From Pelagibacterium montanilacus (GTDB lineage Bacteria; Pseudomonadota; Alphaproteobacteria; Rhizobiales; Devosiaceae): 64,000 bases of DNA. Each line of letters opens with the position of its first letter. The first letter of the stretch is position 1. Location: positions 1-64,000 of the forward strand of contig NZ_RZMX01000001.1 in the NCBI RefSeq assembly GCF_003992665.1, given 5' to 3'. The notes under the pieces are model-generated. The model searched no databases. It saw nothing but the letters and a program-made list of their open reading frames with translations, and had not been told where the DNA came from. Both the position numbers and the translations under genes were made by a program. Shown here one piece after another: positions 17,211 to 27,619 of the stretch.

Positions 17211-17845
17211 GCTCAGCCGCCCCCGCCCGCTTCATGTTCGACCTCGACCTCGGTCGCGCCCCGCGCAATTCCCGCGCCGTGGACAGCGACGAGGTCGACG
17301 CCATGCTCGCCCGCGCCCGCCAGGAGGGCTTTGAGGACGGGCTCGCCCAGGGCCGCGCCACCAGCGAAGCCGAGGCCGGCGAAAAACTCGCCAAAGCCGC
17401 CGAAAAGCTGGCCGGAGACGCCGCCGCCGCCGCCCGGGCGCTCGACGCGCGCCAGGCCCGGGACCGCGAGGACGCGGTCCGGCTCGCCGCCGCGATCGCC
17501 CGCAAGCTCGCCGCCCACCTCATTGCCCGCCAGCCCGCGCGCGAGCTCGCCGCCCTGCTCGAGGAATGCATGGGCGCGCTCGGCCACGCCCCCCATCTGG
17601 TGGTGCGCTGCCACCCCGATTTGTGCGACGCGGTGCGCGACATCGCCCAGGCGCGCATGGACCTCGCCGGCTTTTCGGGCCGGCTGGTGGTCATGGGCGA
17701 TCCCGACATCTCGCTGGGCGATGGCCGGCTCGAATGGGTCGATGGCGGGCTGGTGCGCGACATCAACGCCATCTCCCGGGACGTCGACGCCCGCATCGCG
17801 GCCTATCTGGCCGCCTCCTCCCCCACACCGGCAACAGGAGACTGA
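17207..17845 (+). CDS. fliH: FliH/FlbE, flagellar export ATPase regulator
   Basis: 212 residues. Position between fliG and fliN matches FlbE of Caulobacter, the FliH equivalent. The N-terminal half is an Ala-rich coiled coil (EGFEDGLAQGRATSEAEAGE, AAEKLAGDAAAAARAL) and the C-terminal half has the FliH-like fold (LVVRCHPDLCDAVRD, GDPDISLGDGRLEW). It binds FliI, whose gene is 10 kb away at 27.6 kb. GTG start overlaps the fliG stop by four bases. Confidence 0.85.
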   Translation: MSSAAPARFMFDLDLGRAPRNSRAVDSDEVDAMLARARQEGFEDGLAQGRATSEAEAGEKLAKAAEKLAGDAAAAARALDARQARDREDAVRLAAAIARKLAAHLIARQPARELAALLEECMGALGHAPHLVVRCHPDLCDAVRDIAQARMDLAGFSGRLVVMGDPDISLGDGRLEWVDGGLVRDINAISRDVDARIAAYLAASSPTPATGD

Positions 17846-17848
17846 TCC

Positions 17849-18196
17849 TTGGCACAGGACGACAAGACCGCGCCCGGCTCCACTGGCGGCATCGCGTTCG
17901 AGGAGATGGCCGAACCCCACTCCGGAGACGACCGCATCGCCCCGGGAGAAAAAACCGCGGCCGACCTCGAGGCCGTCTTCGACGTGCCCGTGCGCCTCTC
18001 GGTGGTGCTCGGACGCACCCGCATGCCCGTCGCGTCGCTGCTCAAGCTCGACGTCGGCGCAGTGGTGGAACTCGACCGTCAGGTCGGGGAAGCCATCGAC
18101 ATCTACGTCAACGACCGCCTGGTCGCCCGCGGGGAAATCGTCCTCGTGGAAGGTCGTCTGGGCGTCACCATGACCGAAATCATCAAGGCCGCCTGA
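17849..18196 (+). CDS. fliN: FliN, flagellar motor switch C-ring protein
   Basis: 115 residues. The C-terminal SpoA domain is clear (VRLSVVLGRTRMPVASLLKL, VGEAIDIYVNDRLVARGEIV, RLGVTMTEII), preceded by a variable acidic N-terminus. FliN forms the lower C-ring with FliM and binds export components. It starts at TTG 17849 with a GGAG SD, three bases after fliH. fliM is not in the window. Confidence 0.94.
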   Translation: MAQDDKTAPGSTGGIAFEEMAEPHSGDDRIAPGEKTAADLEAVFDVPVRLSVVLGRTRMPVASLLKLDVGAVVELDRQVGEAIDIYVNDRLVARGEIVLVEGRLGVTMTEIIKAA

Positions 18197-18214
18197 GCCT
18201 GGGAGAATACTATC

Positions 18215-19611
<1,397 letters not shown>

Positions 19612-19615
<4 letters not shown>

Positions 19616-21852
19616 CCGTCGCGGCGCCCCTCGCCCCGCCCCCTCCGCCGCCCTCGGGCGCGGGTCGGGGCGTGGCGGGCGCCCAGTCGGCGGCTCCCCG
19701 CCCTTCTGCCACCGCACGCGAGACCATGACACAGACCACTCCCAACGCTGCGGGCCCCATCGGGGGACTTGGCAGGATCAGCGAGATCATCGAGGCCATC
19801 CGCCAGTCCAATGCCGGGCTCGCGATCGGCGTCGTGGTGATCCTCGCGGTCCTCATCCTGCCCATGCCGCCGATGCTTCTCGACATCATGCTGGCCTGCT
19901 CGATCGTGTTTTCGGTCATGATCCTGATGACCGCGCTCTTTATCCAGACCCCCCTGGAATTCTCGGCCTTCCCCACCGTGCTGCTGGTTTCGGCCATGCT
20001 GCGCCTGGCGCTCAACCTCGCGACCACGCGGCTGATCCTCGCGGAAGGTCACACCGGAACCGCGGCGGCCGGCAACGTCATCGAGGCCTTCGGCAATTTC
20101 ATCACCCGGGGCAATTTCGTCATCGGGATCATCGTCTTTGCGATCCTTCTGATCGTCAATTTCATCGTCATCACCAAGGGTTCGGGCCGCATCGCGGAGG
20201 TCGCGGCGCGCTTCAACCTCGATGCCATGCCCGGCAAGCAGATGGCCATCGACGCCGATCTGTCCGCAGGGCTGATCGACGAGAACGACGCCCGCGCCCG
20301 GCGCCAGAAGCTCGAGGACGAAAGCTCGTTCTTCGGCGCCATGGACGGCGCGTCCAAATTCGTGCGCGGCGATGCCATCGCCGGGCTTTTGATCACCTTC
20401 ATCAACATCATCGCCGGCATCATCATCGGCACAGCGCAGATGGGGCTCTCGCTCGAGGAGGCCAGCGCCAACTATACGCTCCTGACCATCGGGGACGGCC
20501 TCGTCAGCCAGATCCCGGCCCTCATCGTCTCGACCGCCGCGGGCATTCTGGTCTCAAAGGCCGGCGTCTCGGGCTCGGCCAACAAGGCGCTCTCCACCCA
20601 GTTCACCGGATATCCCGTGGCGCTGGGCATGAGCTCGGGGGTCATGTTCCTGATGGCGCTGGTGCCGGGCATGCCGCTCGTGCCCTTCGTGGTCCTGGGC
20701 TCGGCCGTGGGCTACCTCGCCTATTCCACCGCAAGGACCAAGAAGCGCGAGGCCGCCCAGGCCGTCCAGCGCGAGACCGCCGAGCGCAAGGACGTCGAGC
20801 GCGCGCCCGCCGAGGCGCCGATCACCGACAGCCTCAAGATCGACGAGCTCAAGCTCGAACTCGGCTACGGGCTCCTCAGCCTCGTCAAGGAAGACGACAC
20901 GGGCACCGACCGGCTCACCGAGCAGATCAAGGCATTGCGGCGTCAGCTCGCCACCGAGCTCGGCTTCATCATGCCCTCGGTGCGCATCCTCGACAACATG
21001 CAGCTCGAGCCCAATGCCTATACGGTCAAGATCAAGGAAGTGGAGGCCGGCTCGGGCATCGTGCACGCCAACCAGCTCATGGTCATGGACCCCATGGGCA
21101 ACAGGATCTCCCTGCCCGGCCACCACACGGTCGAGCCCACCTTCGGGCTCCCCGCCACCTGGATCGACCCGGCCCTGCGCGACGAAGCGGAAATCCAGGG
21201 CCTGACGATCGTGGACCCTTCCACGGTGATCTCGACCCATCTGACGGAAGTCCTCAAGGCCAACACCGCCGACCTTCTGAGCTACGCCAACGTGCAATCC
21301 CTGCTCTCGGGTCTGGACAAGGACCAGCAAAAGCTCGTCGAGGACATCGTCCCGTCCCAGATCTCGGTCTCGGGCATCCAGCGCGTGCTTCAGGGCCTGC
21401 TCGCCGAGCGCGTCTCGATCCGCGACCTGCCAACGATCCTCGAGGGCATCGCCGAGATCGCCGGAGGCGCCCGCAGCACCGGCCAGATCATCGAGCATGT
21501 GCGCATGCGGCTGGCCCGCCAGATCTGCGCGGCCAATCTCGCCCCCGACCACACCCTGCCGCTCCTCACCCTCTCGCCCCAATGGGAGCGCGACTTCGCC
21601 GAGGCCATGATGGGCGACGGCGAAGAACGCCATCTGGCCATGGCGCCCTCACGACTTCAGCAGTTCATCGTGGGGGTTCAGTCCGGGTTCGAATCGGCGG
21701 CCCAGGGCGGGGATATCCCCGTCCTGATCACTTCGCCCCAGATCCGCCCGCACGTCCGCTCGATCATCGAGCGCTTCCGCCCCCAGACCGTGGTCATGAG
21801 CCAGAACGAGGTTCACCCCCGCAGCAAATTGCGCACCGTGGGCAGCATCTAG
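19612..21852 (+). CDS. flhA: FlhA, flagellar export gate protein
   Basis: 746 residues if started at ATG 19612, which overlaps the flbD stop (ATGA). The Pro-rich first 38 residues are unusual, and ATG 19726 would give the more typical length of about 708. The N-terminal half has around eight membrane segments (VVVILAVLILPMPPMLLDI, NFVIGIIVFAILLIVNFIV) and the FHIPEP-like TTRLILAEGH and DGASKFVRGDAIAGLLI motifs; the C-terminal half is the cytosolic substrate-docking domain. It is the last gene of the fliF operon. Confidence 0.95.
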
Positions 21853-21930
21853 AGCATATCCAGGAAAATGCCCGTCCCAGACCCAAATCTGGGATGGAAG
21901 CACTGTTCCGGTTCACAAACGCGACAAACA
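21850..21930. repeat. Rhizobiales-type intergenic palindromic repeat, copy 1
   Basis: Starts AGAGCATATCCAGGAAAATG and ends near GTTCACAAACGCGACAAACA. It shares the CCAGGAAAA, TTCCGGTTC and ACGCGAC blocks with copies at 26252 and 31414 and resembles the RIME-like mosaic elements common in Rhizobiales. Confidence 0.7.
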
Positions 21931-21938
21931 AAGGATGA

Positions 21939-21975
21939 GAGCACCCGGTTCCGATTCACTCGGAACCGGGTGCTC
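21939..21975. terminator. Strong bidirectional hairpin between flhA and the I78 lipoprotein gene
   Basis: Perfect 16-bp stem GAGCACCCGGTTCCGA with loop TTCAC, between two convergent genes. No T run follows, but the stability and position fit a bidirectional terminator or the terminal palindrome of the adjoining repeat. Confidence 0.75.
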
Positions 21976-21994
21976 CCAGACTTGCCTTGCCCGC

Positions 21995-22330
21995 CTACCC
22001 GCAGCTTGCGCGAACCAGCGCGTCGTTCGTGTCGGTCTCGAGGTTGAGCCGGTCGGCCCGATAATCCTGCGTGACCGCGCTGCCGGTCTCGTAGATGCGC
22101 GTCGATTGGGACGCGGGGATGGTCGCGGTGCCCACGGCCACCGAGCCGTCCGGCTGCGGGCTGACGATCGCGCCCACGCTCACCTCTGCGGCCAGCGCCT
22201 CGCAGCGCGCCTCGTCCCCGCTGCCCTCGGGCGGCGGCACGGTCGCCGAGCAGGCCCCCAGCGCCAGCCCCAGGGACAAGAGAGCAGCGAGCCCGGATAC
22301 CCGGCGGGCCGAATTGGATTTGGTGCTCAA
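21995..22330 (-). CDS. I78-family peptidase inhibitor lipoprotein
   Basis: About 111 residues from TTG 22330, chosen because AAGGA lies seven bases upstream and the lipoprotein signal follows at once (AALLSLGLALGAC, lipobox LGAC). The mature part has the I78 inhibitor pattern: TIPASQSTRIYETGSAVTQD, YRADRLNL and a C-terminal CG. Such proteins are thought to inhibit serine proteases in the periplasm. Upstream in-frame residues lack a plausible signal and are not included. Confidence 0.8.
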   Translation of the reverse strand: MSTKSNSARRVSGLAALLSLGLALGACSATVPPPEGSGDEARCEALAAEVSVGAIVSPQPDGSVAVGTATIPASQSTRIYETGSAVTQDYRADRLNLETDTNDALVRASCG

Positions 22331-22451
22331 GGCAGTATCCTTCCAAATGGTCAGAGGGCCGCAAGACCCGTGTGGGAAACCGAACGCGGTCCGGCTCCAG
22401 CGGTTCCCTGCCAAACCGGCGGAACACAGGCTTTGGGAGTATATGCGGGCC

Positions 22452-23600
22452 TCAGCGCGCCTGCATGCTGCGCAGCGCGCTCATGCGTTCGGAAACGCTC
22501 GAGCCCATCTCGGCGGGGGCCCGCGATGTCTCTGTCTCGAAATCGTCATCCGCAAAGCGGCGGACTTTGTCGAGCAGGCTTTCTGAGATATCGACCACTT
22601 TTTCCTCGGCGTCGGCCGCATAAACCAGATCCGAGACGTCGGAAGCCAGCGCCTCGAGCCGGGCCCGCAGCCCCTGCTGATCGAAGCGCTCGGTGCCCCA
22701 GTCGCGCCGCGCCGCCTCCTCGATCGCCTCGGCATTGGCCTTGACCAGCAGCGTCTGGTCCTCGATCGAAAGGTCCTCGGCCAGCATGCGCAATTCGTGC
22801 TGCGCCATCTCGGTCTGCCCTTCGGCGTCGTCCTCGTGCCCGTGGGCCTCCGAGAGCAGGGCGCCAAGCCGGCTTTCGGCGTTCGATATCCGCGCCTCGG
22901 CCCGGCGCAGCGCGATCCGCGCCTCGCTCTTGGCGTCGTTGCGCGCGTCCAGCGTATCGCGCAGCAGCGCGATGGCCTCGTCCTTGGCCGAGAGCTTCTT
23001 TTTCTTTTCGAACCGGTTGAGCAAGAGGCGCGCCTGCTCCTCGAGGAACCCGTTGCGCTGGCGCTCGAAGCTCAGCGCAGCCAGCAGATCCTCTACATCC
23101 GCGCGATAGTCGCCCGAAAGCTGGTCGGCGCTGATCGTGTCGCGGGCATCGGGCTCTTCCCGGCGCGGCAGATAGGCCCCGGCGTCTTCCCCGCGCACCA
23201 TGGCCGCGAGCGCCGCACCGTCCTTTTCGAGGTCCCGGATGCGGGCGACCAGTTCGCTCTCGCGCTCCTTGAGGGCAGTGATGGCGGCGAACTGCTCGTC
23301 GCGTTCGGCCTCGAGCGCGGCGAGATCGGCCTTGGCCGCGTCGCTTTCCACGATCCGCGCCATCAGCTTTTCGCGCAGGCTGTCCGCGCGCATCTCGAGC
23401 CGACGCACCGTGATCGCGAACTCGGCGCGCAGCTTGTCCTTGTCCGCCCGAAATTCATTGAGGGTCACCGGCGTCACCGCCGCGATGCGGCGCTTGGTCA
23501 ACCGCACGGCCCGGTTCCAGATCGCCGAACCCAGCGCCACGGCCAGGAGCCCGGCGGCCAGAAAGCCGAGCGCAAATATCATGACGTGTTCGACGGTCAT
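22452..23600 (-). CDS. Membrane-anchored coiled-coil protein, unknown function
   Basis: About 382 residues. One N-terminal membrane segment (IFALGFLAAGLLAVALGSAI, residues 8-28) is followed by long heptad-rich coiled coils (about 50-130 and 175-290), so the protein is probably anchored in the inner membrane with a cytoplasmic rod. Start ATG 23600 has a GGGAG SD. Similar proteins are conserved in Rhizobiales but I know no assigned role. It is transcribed towards the I78 gene. Confidence 0.75.
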   Translation of the reverse strand: MTVEHVMIFALGFLAAGLLAVALGSAIWNRAVRLTKRRIAAVTPVTLNEFRADKDKLRAEFAITVRRLEMRADSLREKLMARIVESDAAKADLAALEAERDEQFAAITALKERESELVARIRDLEKDGAALAAMVRGEDAGAYLPRREEPDARDTISADQLSGDYRADVEDLLAALSFERQRNGFLEEQARLLLNRFEKKKKLSAKDEAIALLRDTLDARNDAKSEARIALRRAEARISNAESRLGALLSEAHGHEDDAEGQTEMAQHELRMLAEDLSIEDQTLLVKANAEAIEEAARRDWGTERFDQQGLRARLEALASDVSDLVYAADAEEKVVDISESLLDKVRRFADDDFETETSRAPAEMGSSVSERMSALRSMQAR

Positions 23601-23735
23601 TCGATTCTCCCTGCGGGAGCCCCCCGGCACCGCAACCCTGCCATGAGAGGCACGCGGGCGCCACTTTCACTACGCCTTAACCTTACCGGAGTCTATCGGG
23701 GCGGTCATTTCACGCTTCCGGCATGGCATTGGTGC

Positions 23736-23762
23736 AACAAAAAGGCGGGCACCGGGCCCGCC
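23736..23762 (-). terminator. Rho-independent terminator after eipA
   Basis: On the minus strand GGCGGGC-ccggt-GCCCGCC is followed by TTTTTGTT, thirty bases past the eipA stop. Confidence 0.9.
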
Positions 23763-23791
23763 ATCCTGCCACATATGTGAAATGTTTCGCC

Positions 23792-24367
23792 CTAGAACGG
23801 GTTCCATGTCGGCTGGCGGGTGAAGTTGAGATACCCCACCGAAACCCCGGCCCGGATCCCGATGCCAGCGCTGATCGGCACGATATAGACGTCGCCCTGG
23901 CGCAGCGCGGTCATGCCCATGCCGCCCACCGCATAGATCGAGCCGTCCACGCCCGGATAGCGGGTAAAGACGGATTCAACGCTCGGCAGATTGTAGACCA
24001 GCATCATCACGCGGCTGCCATCGGCCCCGAAATTGAGCCCCAGGCTCGGGCCCTGCCAGAACACCGAATGGCTGCCCGCATTGCGCGTGTGCATGGTGCC
24101 CTCGCCGTAGCGGGCGCCGACAAACAGCGCGCCGGACCCTTCCTGGCCCAGGATATAGGCATTGGGCTGGCCGTATTCGGCGATTGCGCGCTCGATCAGC
24201 GAGGCGAGCCCCTGGGCCACCGAGCCGAAGAACTGGTGGCCGGTGTTGAGCAATTCGTCCGAGCTGTAGGTGTCGGACAGCGATCCCTGTTGCTGTGCGT
24301 GCGCCACGCCGGGCGAGACGATCAGCGCGAGAGCCAGGATCAGCCCCCTTAGTGTGCGGTTGAACAT
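23792..24367 (-). CDS. eipA: EipA-like envelope integrity protein (DUF1134)
   Basis: 191 residues with a signal peptide (LILALALIVSPGVAHAQ). The mature region is the DUF1134 beta-barrel-like lipocalin-type domain (SGALFVGARYGEGTMH, GPSLGLNFGADGSRVMMLVYNL, VYIVPISAGIGIRAGVSVGYL). In Brucella abortus EipA is a periplasmic protein needed for envelope stress resistance and its gene is activated directly by CtrA. Here a TTAACC half-site is at 24422 and a fuller CtrA-like box at 24514-24528, both upstream. Confidence 0.88.
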   Translation of the reverse strand: MFNRTLRGLILALALIVSPGVAHAQQQGSLSDTYSSDELLNTGHQFFGSVAQGLASLIERAIAEYGQPNAYILGQEGSGALFVGARYGEGTMHTRNAGSHSVFWQGPSLGLNFGADGSRVMMLVYNLPSVESVFTRYPGVDGSIYAVGGMGMTALRQGDVYIVPISAGIGIRAGVSVGYLNFTRQPTWNPF

Positions 24368-24500
24368 GCGTTGGTGCTCCCAGTTCGCGTATCGGGGGCC
24401 GCCCCCGATGTGGGAGACAGGTTAACCAAGCCCTCATCAGAACCCGGCTAGACTGCCCCCGATCCGCTCCCCAGACCTATGGCGGCCCATCACGGCAATC

Positions 24501-25028
24501 ATGCGGCAAATGTGTAAACAAATCTTAACCCTTACAAAAAGTTACGCAGTTTTTTTTGTGCTGGGTCTCGGGCTGCTTTTCGCCGCCCAGGCCGGGGCTC
24601 AGGGCCGCGCGGTTTCCATCGATCCGCTCACCGGCGTCGCCATCTCGGGCTATGATCCGGTCTCCTATTTCGTCGAAGAGGCCCCAAGTCCGGGCCGTGC
24701 CGATTTCACCGCCCGCTGGAGCGGGGTCACATGGTATTTCGCGTCCGCCGCCAACCGCGATGTCTTTGAGGCTGATCCGGAAACCTACGCGCCGCTCTTT
24801 GGCGGCCATTGCGCCATGTCCATGGCCCGGGGCTATCGCTCGGAGGGCAACCCGCGGATCTACCGGATCGTGGGCAACCGGCTGGTGCTTTTTCATTCGG
24901 CGGGCAACCGATCGGCCTTCGATCTATCGGTCCGCCACACCATCGAGCAGGCCATGGGGGTGTGGGAGGACCTGCCCGACCGCATCGCCCCGCAATTCGA
25001 GGTGCCTTTCACTCCTGTCGGGCAATGA
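24501..25028 (+). CDS. YHS-domain periplasmic protein
   Basis: 175 residues. N-terminal signal peptide (VFFVLGLGLLFAAQAGAQG) and a YHS domain (ISGYDPVSYFVEEAPSPG, WYFASAANRDVFEADPETYA, FGGHCAMSMA) with one Cys and neighbouring His that could bind a metal, probably copper. The function is not established. ATG 24501 or 24510 could be the start; a CtrA-like box overlaps this region, so either the start lies further in, or the site serves the divergent eipA. Confidence 0.82.
   Translation: MRQMCKQILTLTKSYAVFFVLGLGLLFAAQAGAQGRAVSIDPLTGVAISGYDPVSYFVEEAPSPGRADFTARWSGVTWYFASAANRDVFEADPETYAPLFGGHCAMSMARGYRSEGNPRIYRIVGNRLVLFHSAGNRSAFDLSVRHTIEQAMGVWEDLPDRIAPQFEVPFTPVGQ
24514..24528 (-). promoter_or_regulatory. 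CtrA-like box between eipA and the YHS gene
   Basis: On the minus strand TTAA-gatttgt-TTAC, close to the CtrA consensus. It is about 150 bases upstream of eipA. A half-site TTAACC lies at 24422. Confidence 0.5.
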
Positions 25029-25134
25029 TCGCCCGACCCTTTTGGCCGCCCCCGGCAATCGGTGATTGTCGCGACGGTGGTCGTCGTTAAAGTAGCCGCC
25101 AGGTGATTCTGGCTTAATCGGAAAAGGACGTCCC

Positions 25135-25794
25135 ATGACCAGCATTATTGAACTGGGCGCAGCAGACCTTGCAGCCCTGCTGTGTTCGCGGGTCTGCCAC
25201 GACCTGATCAACCCCGTGGGCGCCATCGGCAACGGGCTCGAGGTGCTTGCCGATCCCAGCCAGAAGGAGATGGCCGATTTCGCGCGCGAACTGATCGAGA
25301 ATTCCGCAAAGCAGGCCCGCGCCAAGCTCGAATTCGCGCGGCTGGCCTTCGGTGCCTCCTCGACCGCGGGCACCGAGATCGACACGCGCGAGGCCGAGCG
25401 CGTCTCAAGCCTGCTGATGGAGTGCGAGAAGGCCGATCTCGACTGGAAGGTCGCGCCGATGCTCCTGCCCAAGAACAAGGCCAAGCTGATGCTCAACATG
25501 CTGCTGATCACGGTCGGTGGCGTGCCGCGCGGGGGCACGGTGAGCGTCGAGGTCACCGGAGAGGCCGGCCACGAGGCCATCACGCTGACCGCCACCGGCC
25601 CCAAGACCCTCATCCCAAACGCGGTGCCGGGCCTTCTCGCCGGCACGCCCGAGGAAGGAAACGTGGACGCCCGCGGCATCCAGCCCTTCTACACCGGCGT
25701 TCTTGCCCGGCTTTCGAACATGGGTATCAACATCGCGCTCGAGGACGACAAGCTGCGCTTTACGGCCGACCCCCTGCCCACCACGGTGGATTGA
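25135..25794 (+). CDS. chpT: ChpT, histidine phosphotransferase of the CtrA phosphorelay
   Basis: 219 residues. Passes phosphate from CckA to CtrA and CpdR. The dimerisation/phosphotransfer helix is SRVCHDLINPVGAIGNGLE with the phosphorylated His at residue 22, and the C-terminal half is a degenerate ATPase-like fold with no ATP-binding motifs, as in Caulobacter ChpT. A GATTC methylation site (25105-25109) lies in the promoter region. The gene lies 0.7 kb from ctrA. Confidence 0.95.
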   Translation: MTSIIELGAADLAALLCSRVCHDLINPVGAIGNGLEVLADPSQKEMADFARELIENSAKQARAKLEFARLAFGASSTAGTEIDTREAERVSSLLMECEKADLDWKVAPMLLPKNKAKLMLNMLLITVGGVPRGGTVSVEVTGEAGHEAITLTATGPKTLIPNAVPGLLAGTPEEGNVDARGIQPFYTGVLARLSNMGINIALEDDKLRFTADPLPTTVD

Positions 25795-25891
25795 AGGGTC
25801 GGCTCCGGCGCCGGGCACTAGGTTTTCGCTAACGATTGTGGGCTAGGCTGCGCACGAATGCCGCCCGGGCGCGGCAAATGGGGGGCCGCAC

Positions 25892-26251
25892 ATGAAATCG
25901 TGCCTTATCGTCGATGATTCCAGCGTCGTGCGCAAAGTGGCGCGCCGCATCCTCGAGACCATGGACTTCATCGTCGATGAAGCCGAGGACGGCGAGGAAG
26001 CGCTCGACAAGTGCAAGCGGGAAATGCCCGACGTCATTTTCCTCGACTGGCAGATGCCGATCATGAACGGCATCGAATTCCTCAAGGCCCTGCGCAGCTA
26101 TTCGGGCGGCGACGCCCCGGCGGTGATCTTTTGCACCACCGAGCGCGATATCGGCCAGATGGCGCTGGCCCGCAAGGTCGGCGCCACCGACCACATGCTC
26201 AAGCCGTTCGACCAGGCCATGTTCGAGGAAAAATTCCAAGCCTACGTCTAG
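25892..26251 (+). CDS. CheY-like single-domain response regulator
   Basis: 119 residues, receiver domain only. The acidic pocket is D8/D9 (CLIVDDSS), the phosphoacceptor D52 (VIFLDWQMPIMNG), the switch Thr in FCTTERD and the Lys in HMLKPFD. It lies between chpT and ctrA in the same genomic block, which suggests a cell-cycle or motility role. It does not look like CpdR or DivK by sequence, though I cannot exclude a relation to Cle-type CheY paralogues. Confidence 0.88.
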   Translation: MKSCLIVDDSSVVRKVARRILETMDFIVDEAEDGEEALDKCKREMPDVIFLDWQMPIMNGIEFLKALRSYSGGDAPAVIFCTTERDIGQMALARKVGATDHMLKPFDQAMFEEKFQAYV

Positions 26252-26340
26252 GAGCGTTTCCAGGAAAAGTGTTTCCACTTTTCCGGTTCGGAAACGCGAC
26301 CACAGCCGACACGCGAGCGTTCCCAGGAAAAGCGAACGCG
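26252..26340. repeat. Rhizobiales-type intergenic palindromic repeat, copy 2
   Basis: A 49-bp unit (26252-26300) starts GAGCGTTTCCAGGAAAAGTG and ends GGTTCGGAAACGCGAC, with inverted GCGTTTCC/GGAAACGC arms. A partial second unit follows (GCGAGCGTTCCCAGGAAAAG, 26313-26332). Confidence 0.8.
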
Positions 26341-26450
26341 CATCCCGGTGAAAACCGGGGTCCGGCAGCATGGCCGCATACACCGACACGCCGGACATAC
26401 AGCCCATGGACGGCCCGCCTCCGCGCCCTCCACTCGGCCATGCTCAAAGC

Positions 26451-26480
26451 AAAAGCCCCGCATCATCTGCGGGGCCTTTA
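26451..26480 (-). terminator. Rho-independent terminator after ctrA
   Basis: On the minus strand GGCCCCGCA-gatga-TGCGGGGC followed by TTTTGC, 40 bases past the ctrA stop. Confidence 0.9.
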
Positions 26481-26517
26481 TCCATGTCGGCAGGTTCAAG
26501 CGTCGCGCCGTGCGCCC

Positions 26518-27219
26518 TCAGGCGCTCTCGGCCAACTCGCTCTCGTCGGGCTCGCGCAGCACATAGCCGCGGCCCCACACGGTCTCGATATAGTTCTTGC
26601 CGGCGGTCGCCACCGAAAGCTTCTTGCGCAGCTTGCAGATGAACACGTCGATGATCTTGAGTTCGGGCTCGTCCATCCCGCCATAGAGATGGTTGAGGAA
26701 CATTTCCTTGGTGAGCGTCGTCCCCTTCCGCAGGGATAGCAACTCGAGCATCTGGTATTCCTTGCCCGTCAGGTGCACCCGCTGGCCGCCCACTTCCACC
26801 GTCTTGGTGTCGAGGTTGACCGTGAGGTCCCCCGTGGTGATAACCGATTGTGCATGGCCCTTGGACCGGCGCACGATCGCGTGGATCCGCGCCACCAGCT
26901 CGTCCTTGTGGAACGGCTTGGTCATGTAGTCGTCGGCCCCGAAGCCCAGGCCCCGGACCTTGTCCTCGATCCCGGCGAGCCCCGAAAGGATCAGGATCGG
27001 TGTCTGTACCTTTGCGACCCGCAGCGTGCGCAGGACCTCGTACCCGCTCATGTCGGGCAGATTGAGGTCCAGCAGGATGATGTCGTAATCATAGAGCTTG
27101 CCCAGATCGACACCTTCCTCGCCGAGGTCGGTAGTGTACACGTTGAAACTTTCCGATTTGAGCATCAACTCGATGCTCTGTGCGGTCGCACCATCGTCCT
27201 CTATCAAGAGCACACGCAT
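26518..27219 (-). CDS. ctrA: CtrA, essential cell-cycle response regulator
   Basis: 233 residues. OmpR-family master regulator of the alphaproteobacterial cell cycle and motility. Receiver domain with D8/D9 and phosphoacceptor D51 ([16 protein letters not shown]), Lys in [13 protein letters not shown], then the winged helix ([47 protein letters not shown]). Start ATG 27219 matches the universal MRVLLIEDD and has an AAGGGGA SD; the longer frame to 27288 is not used. The protein ends in SA; in Caulobacter the two C-terminal alanines direct ClpXP proteolysis. Confidence 0.98.
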   Translation of the reverse strand: MRVLLIEDDGATAQSIELMLKSESFNVYTTDLGEEGVDLGKLYDYDIILLDLNLPDMSGYEVLRTLRVAKVQTPILILSGLAGIEDKVRGLGFGADDYMTKPFHKDELVARIHAIVRRSKGHAQSVITTGDLTVNLDTKTVEVGGQRVHLTGKEYQMLELLSLRKGTTLTKEMFLNHLYGGMDEPELKIIDVFICKLRKKLSVATAGKNYIETVWGRGYVLREPDESELAESA

Positions 27220-27555
27220 ACCAATCCCCTTAACCTTAGGTCCCTGCTGGAACCGGGCGAAACGGCTTTTCACCCGCCCGTCGATCACACCCTCCTGGGT
27301 GCGACTCGAACCTACCGCCTATTAGTTAACAAAGTTTAATTCTGATCGGCAATATGCGAGAAGAATTAAGATTGATAAGGTCTAAATCATTGATTTTAAA
27401 GTAAAAACTAGTCGAATTTTTCTTAATCCACAACCTTAAGATTTCCCTTCAAGGGACTCTCCGGACTCGGTGAATTGGGGGAGGGTGAGCATGAGGGCGC
27501 CGCTGGGGGCGCGCGCGGAAAAAATTGCTCAACACGCGTTGATATCGCCATGCGG
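27220..27555. promoter_or_regulatory. AT-rich ctrA/fliI intergenic control region
   Basis: Gene-free. Holds a near-CtrA site TTAA-N6-TTAA (27326-27339), further TTAA half-sites at 27423 and 27436, and three GANTC (CcrM) sites at 27303, 27455 and 27464, the last two nine bases apart. Together they suggest CtrA autoregulation and methylation-dependent timing, as for ctrA P1 in Caulobacter. Confidence 0.6.
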
Positions 27556-27570
27556 TTAAGGATCGGTTAC
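27556..27570 (+). promoter_or_regulatory. CtrA-like box before fliI
   Basis: TTAA-ggatcgg-TTAC, 50 bases before the fliI GTG. Same spacing as the eipA/YHS box and close to the CtrA consensus. Confidence 0.6.
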
Positions 27571-27619
27571 CAATGCGTCCTCTGCTGGCACGAATCACGA
27601 CGCGAGGAATTGGGCCACG

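Noticed and set aside
26348-26566. Small ORFs between the CheY-like gene and ctrA
   Set aside because: They run over repeat DNA and the ctrA terminator, with no SD or recognisable residues.
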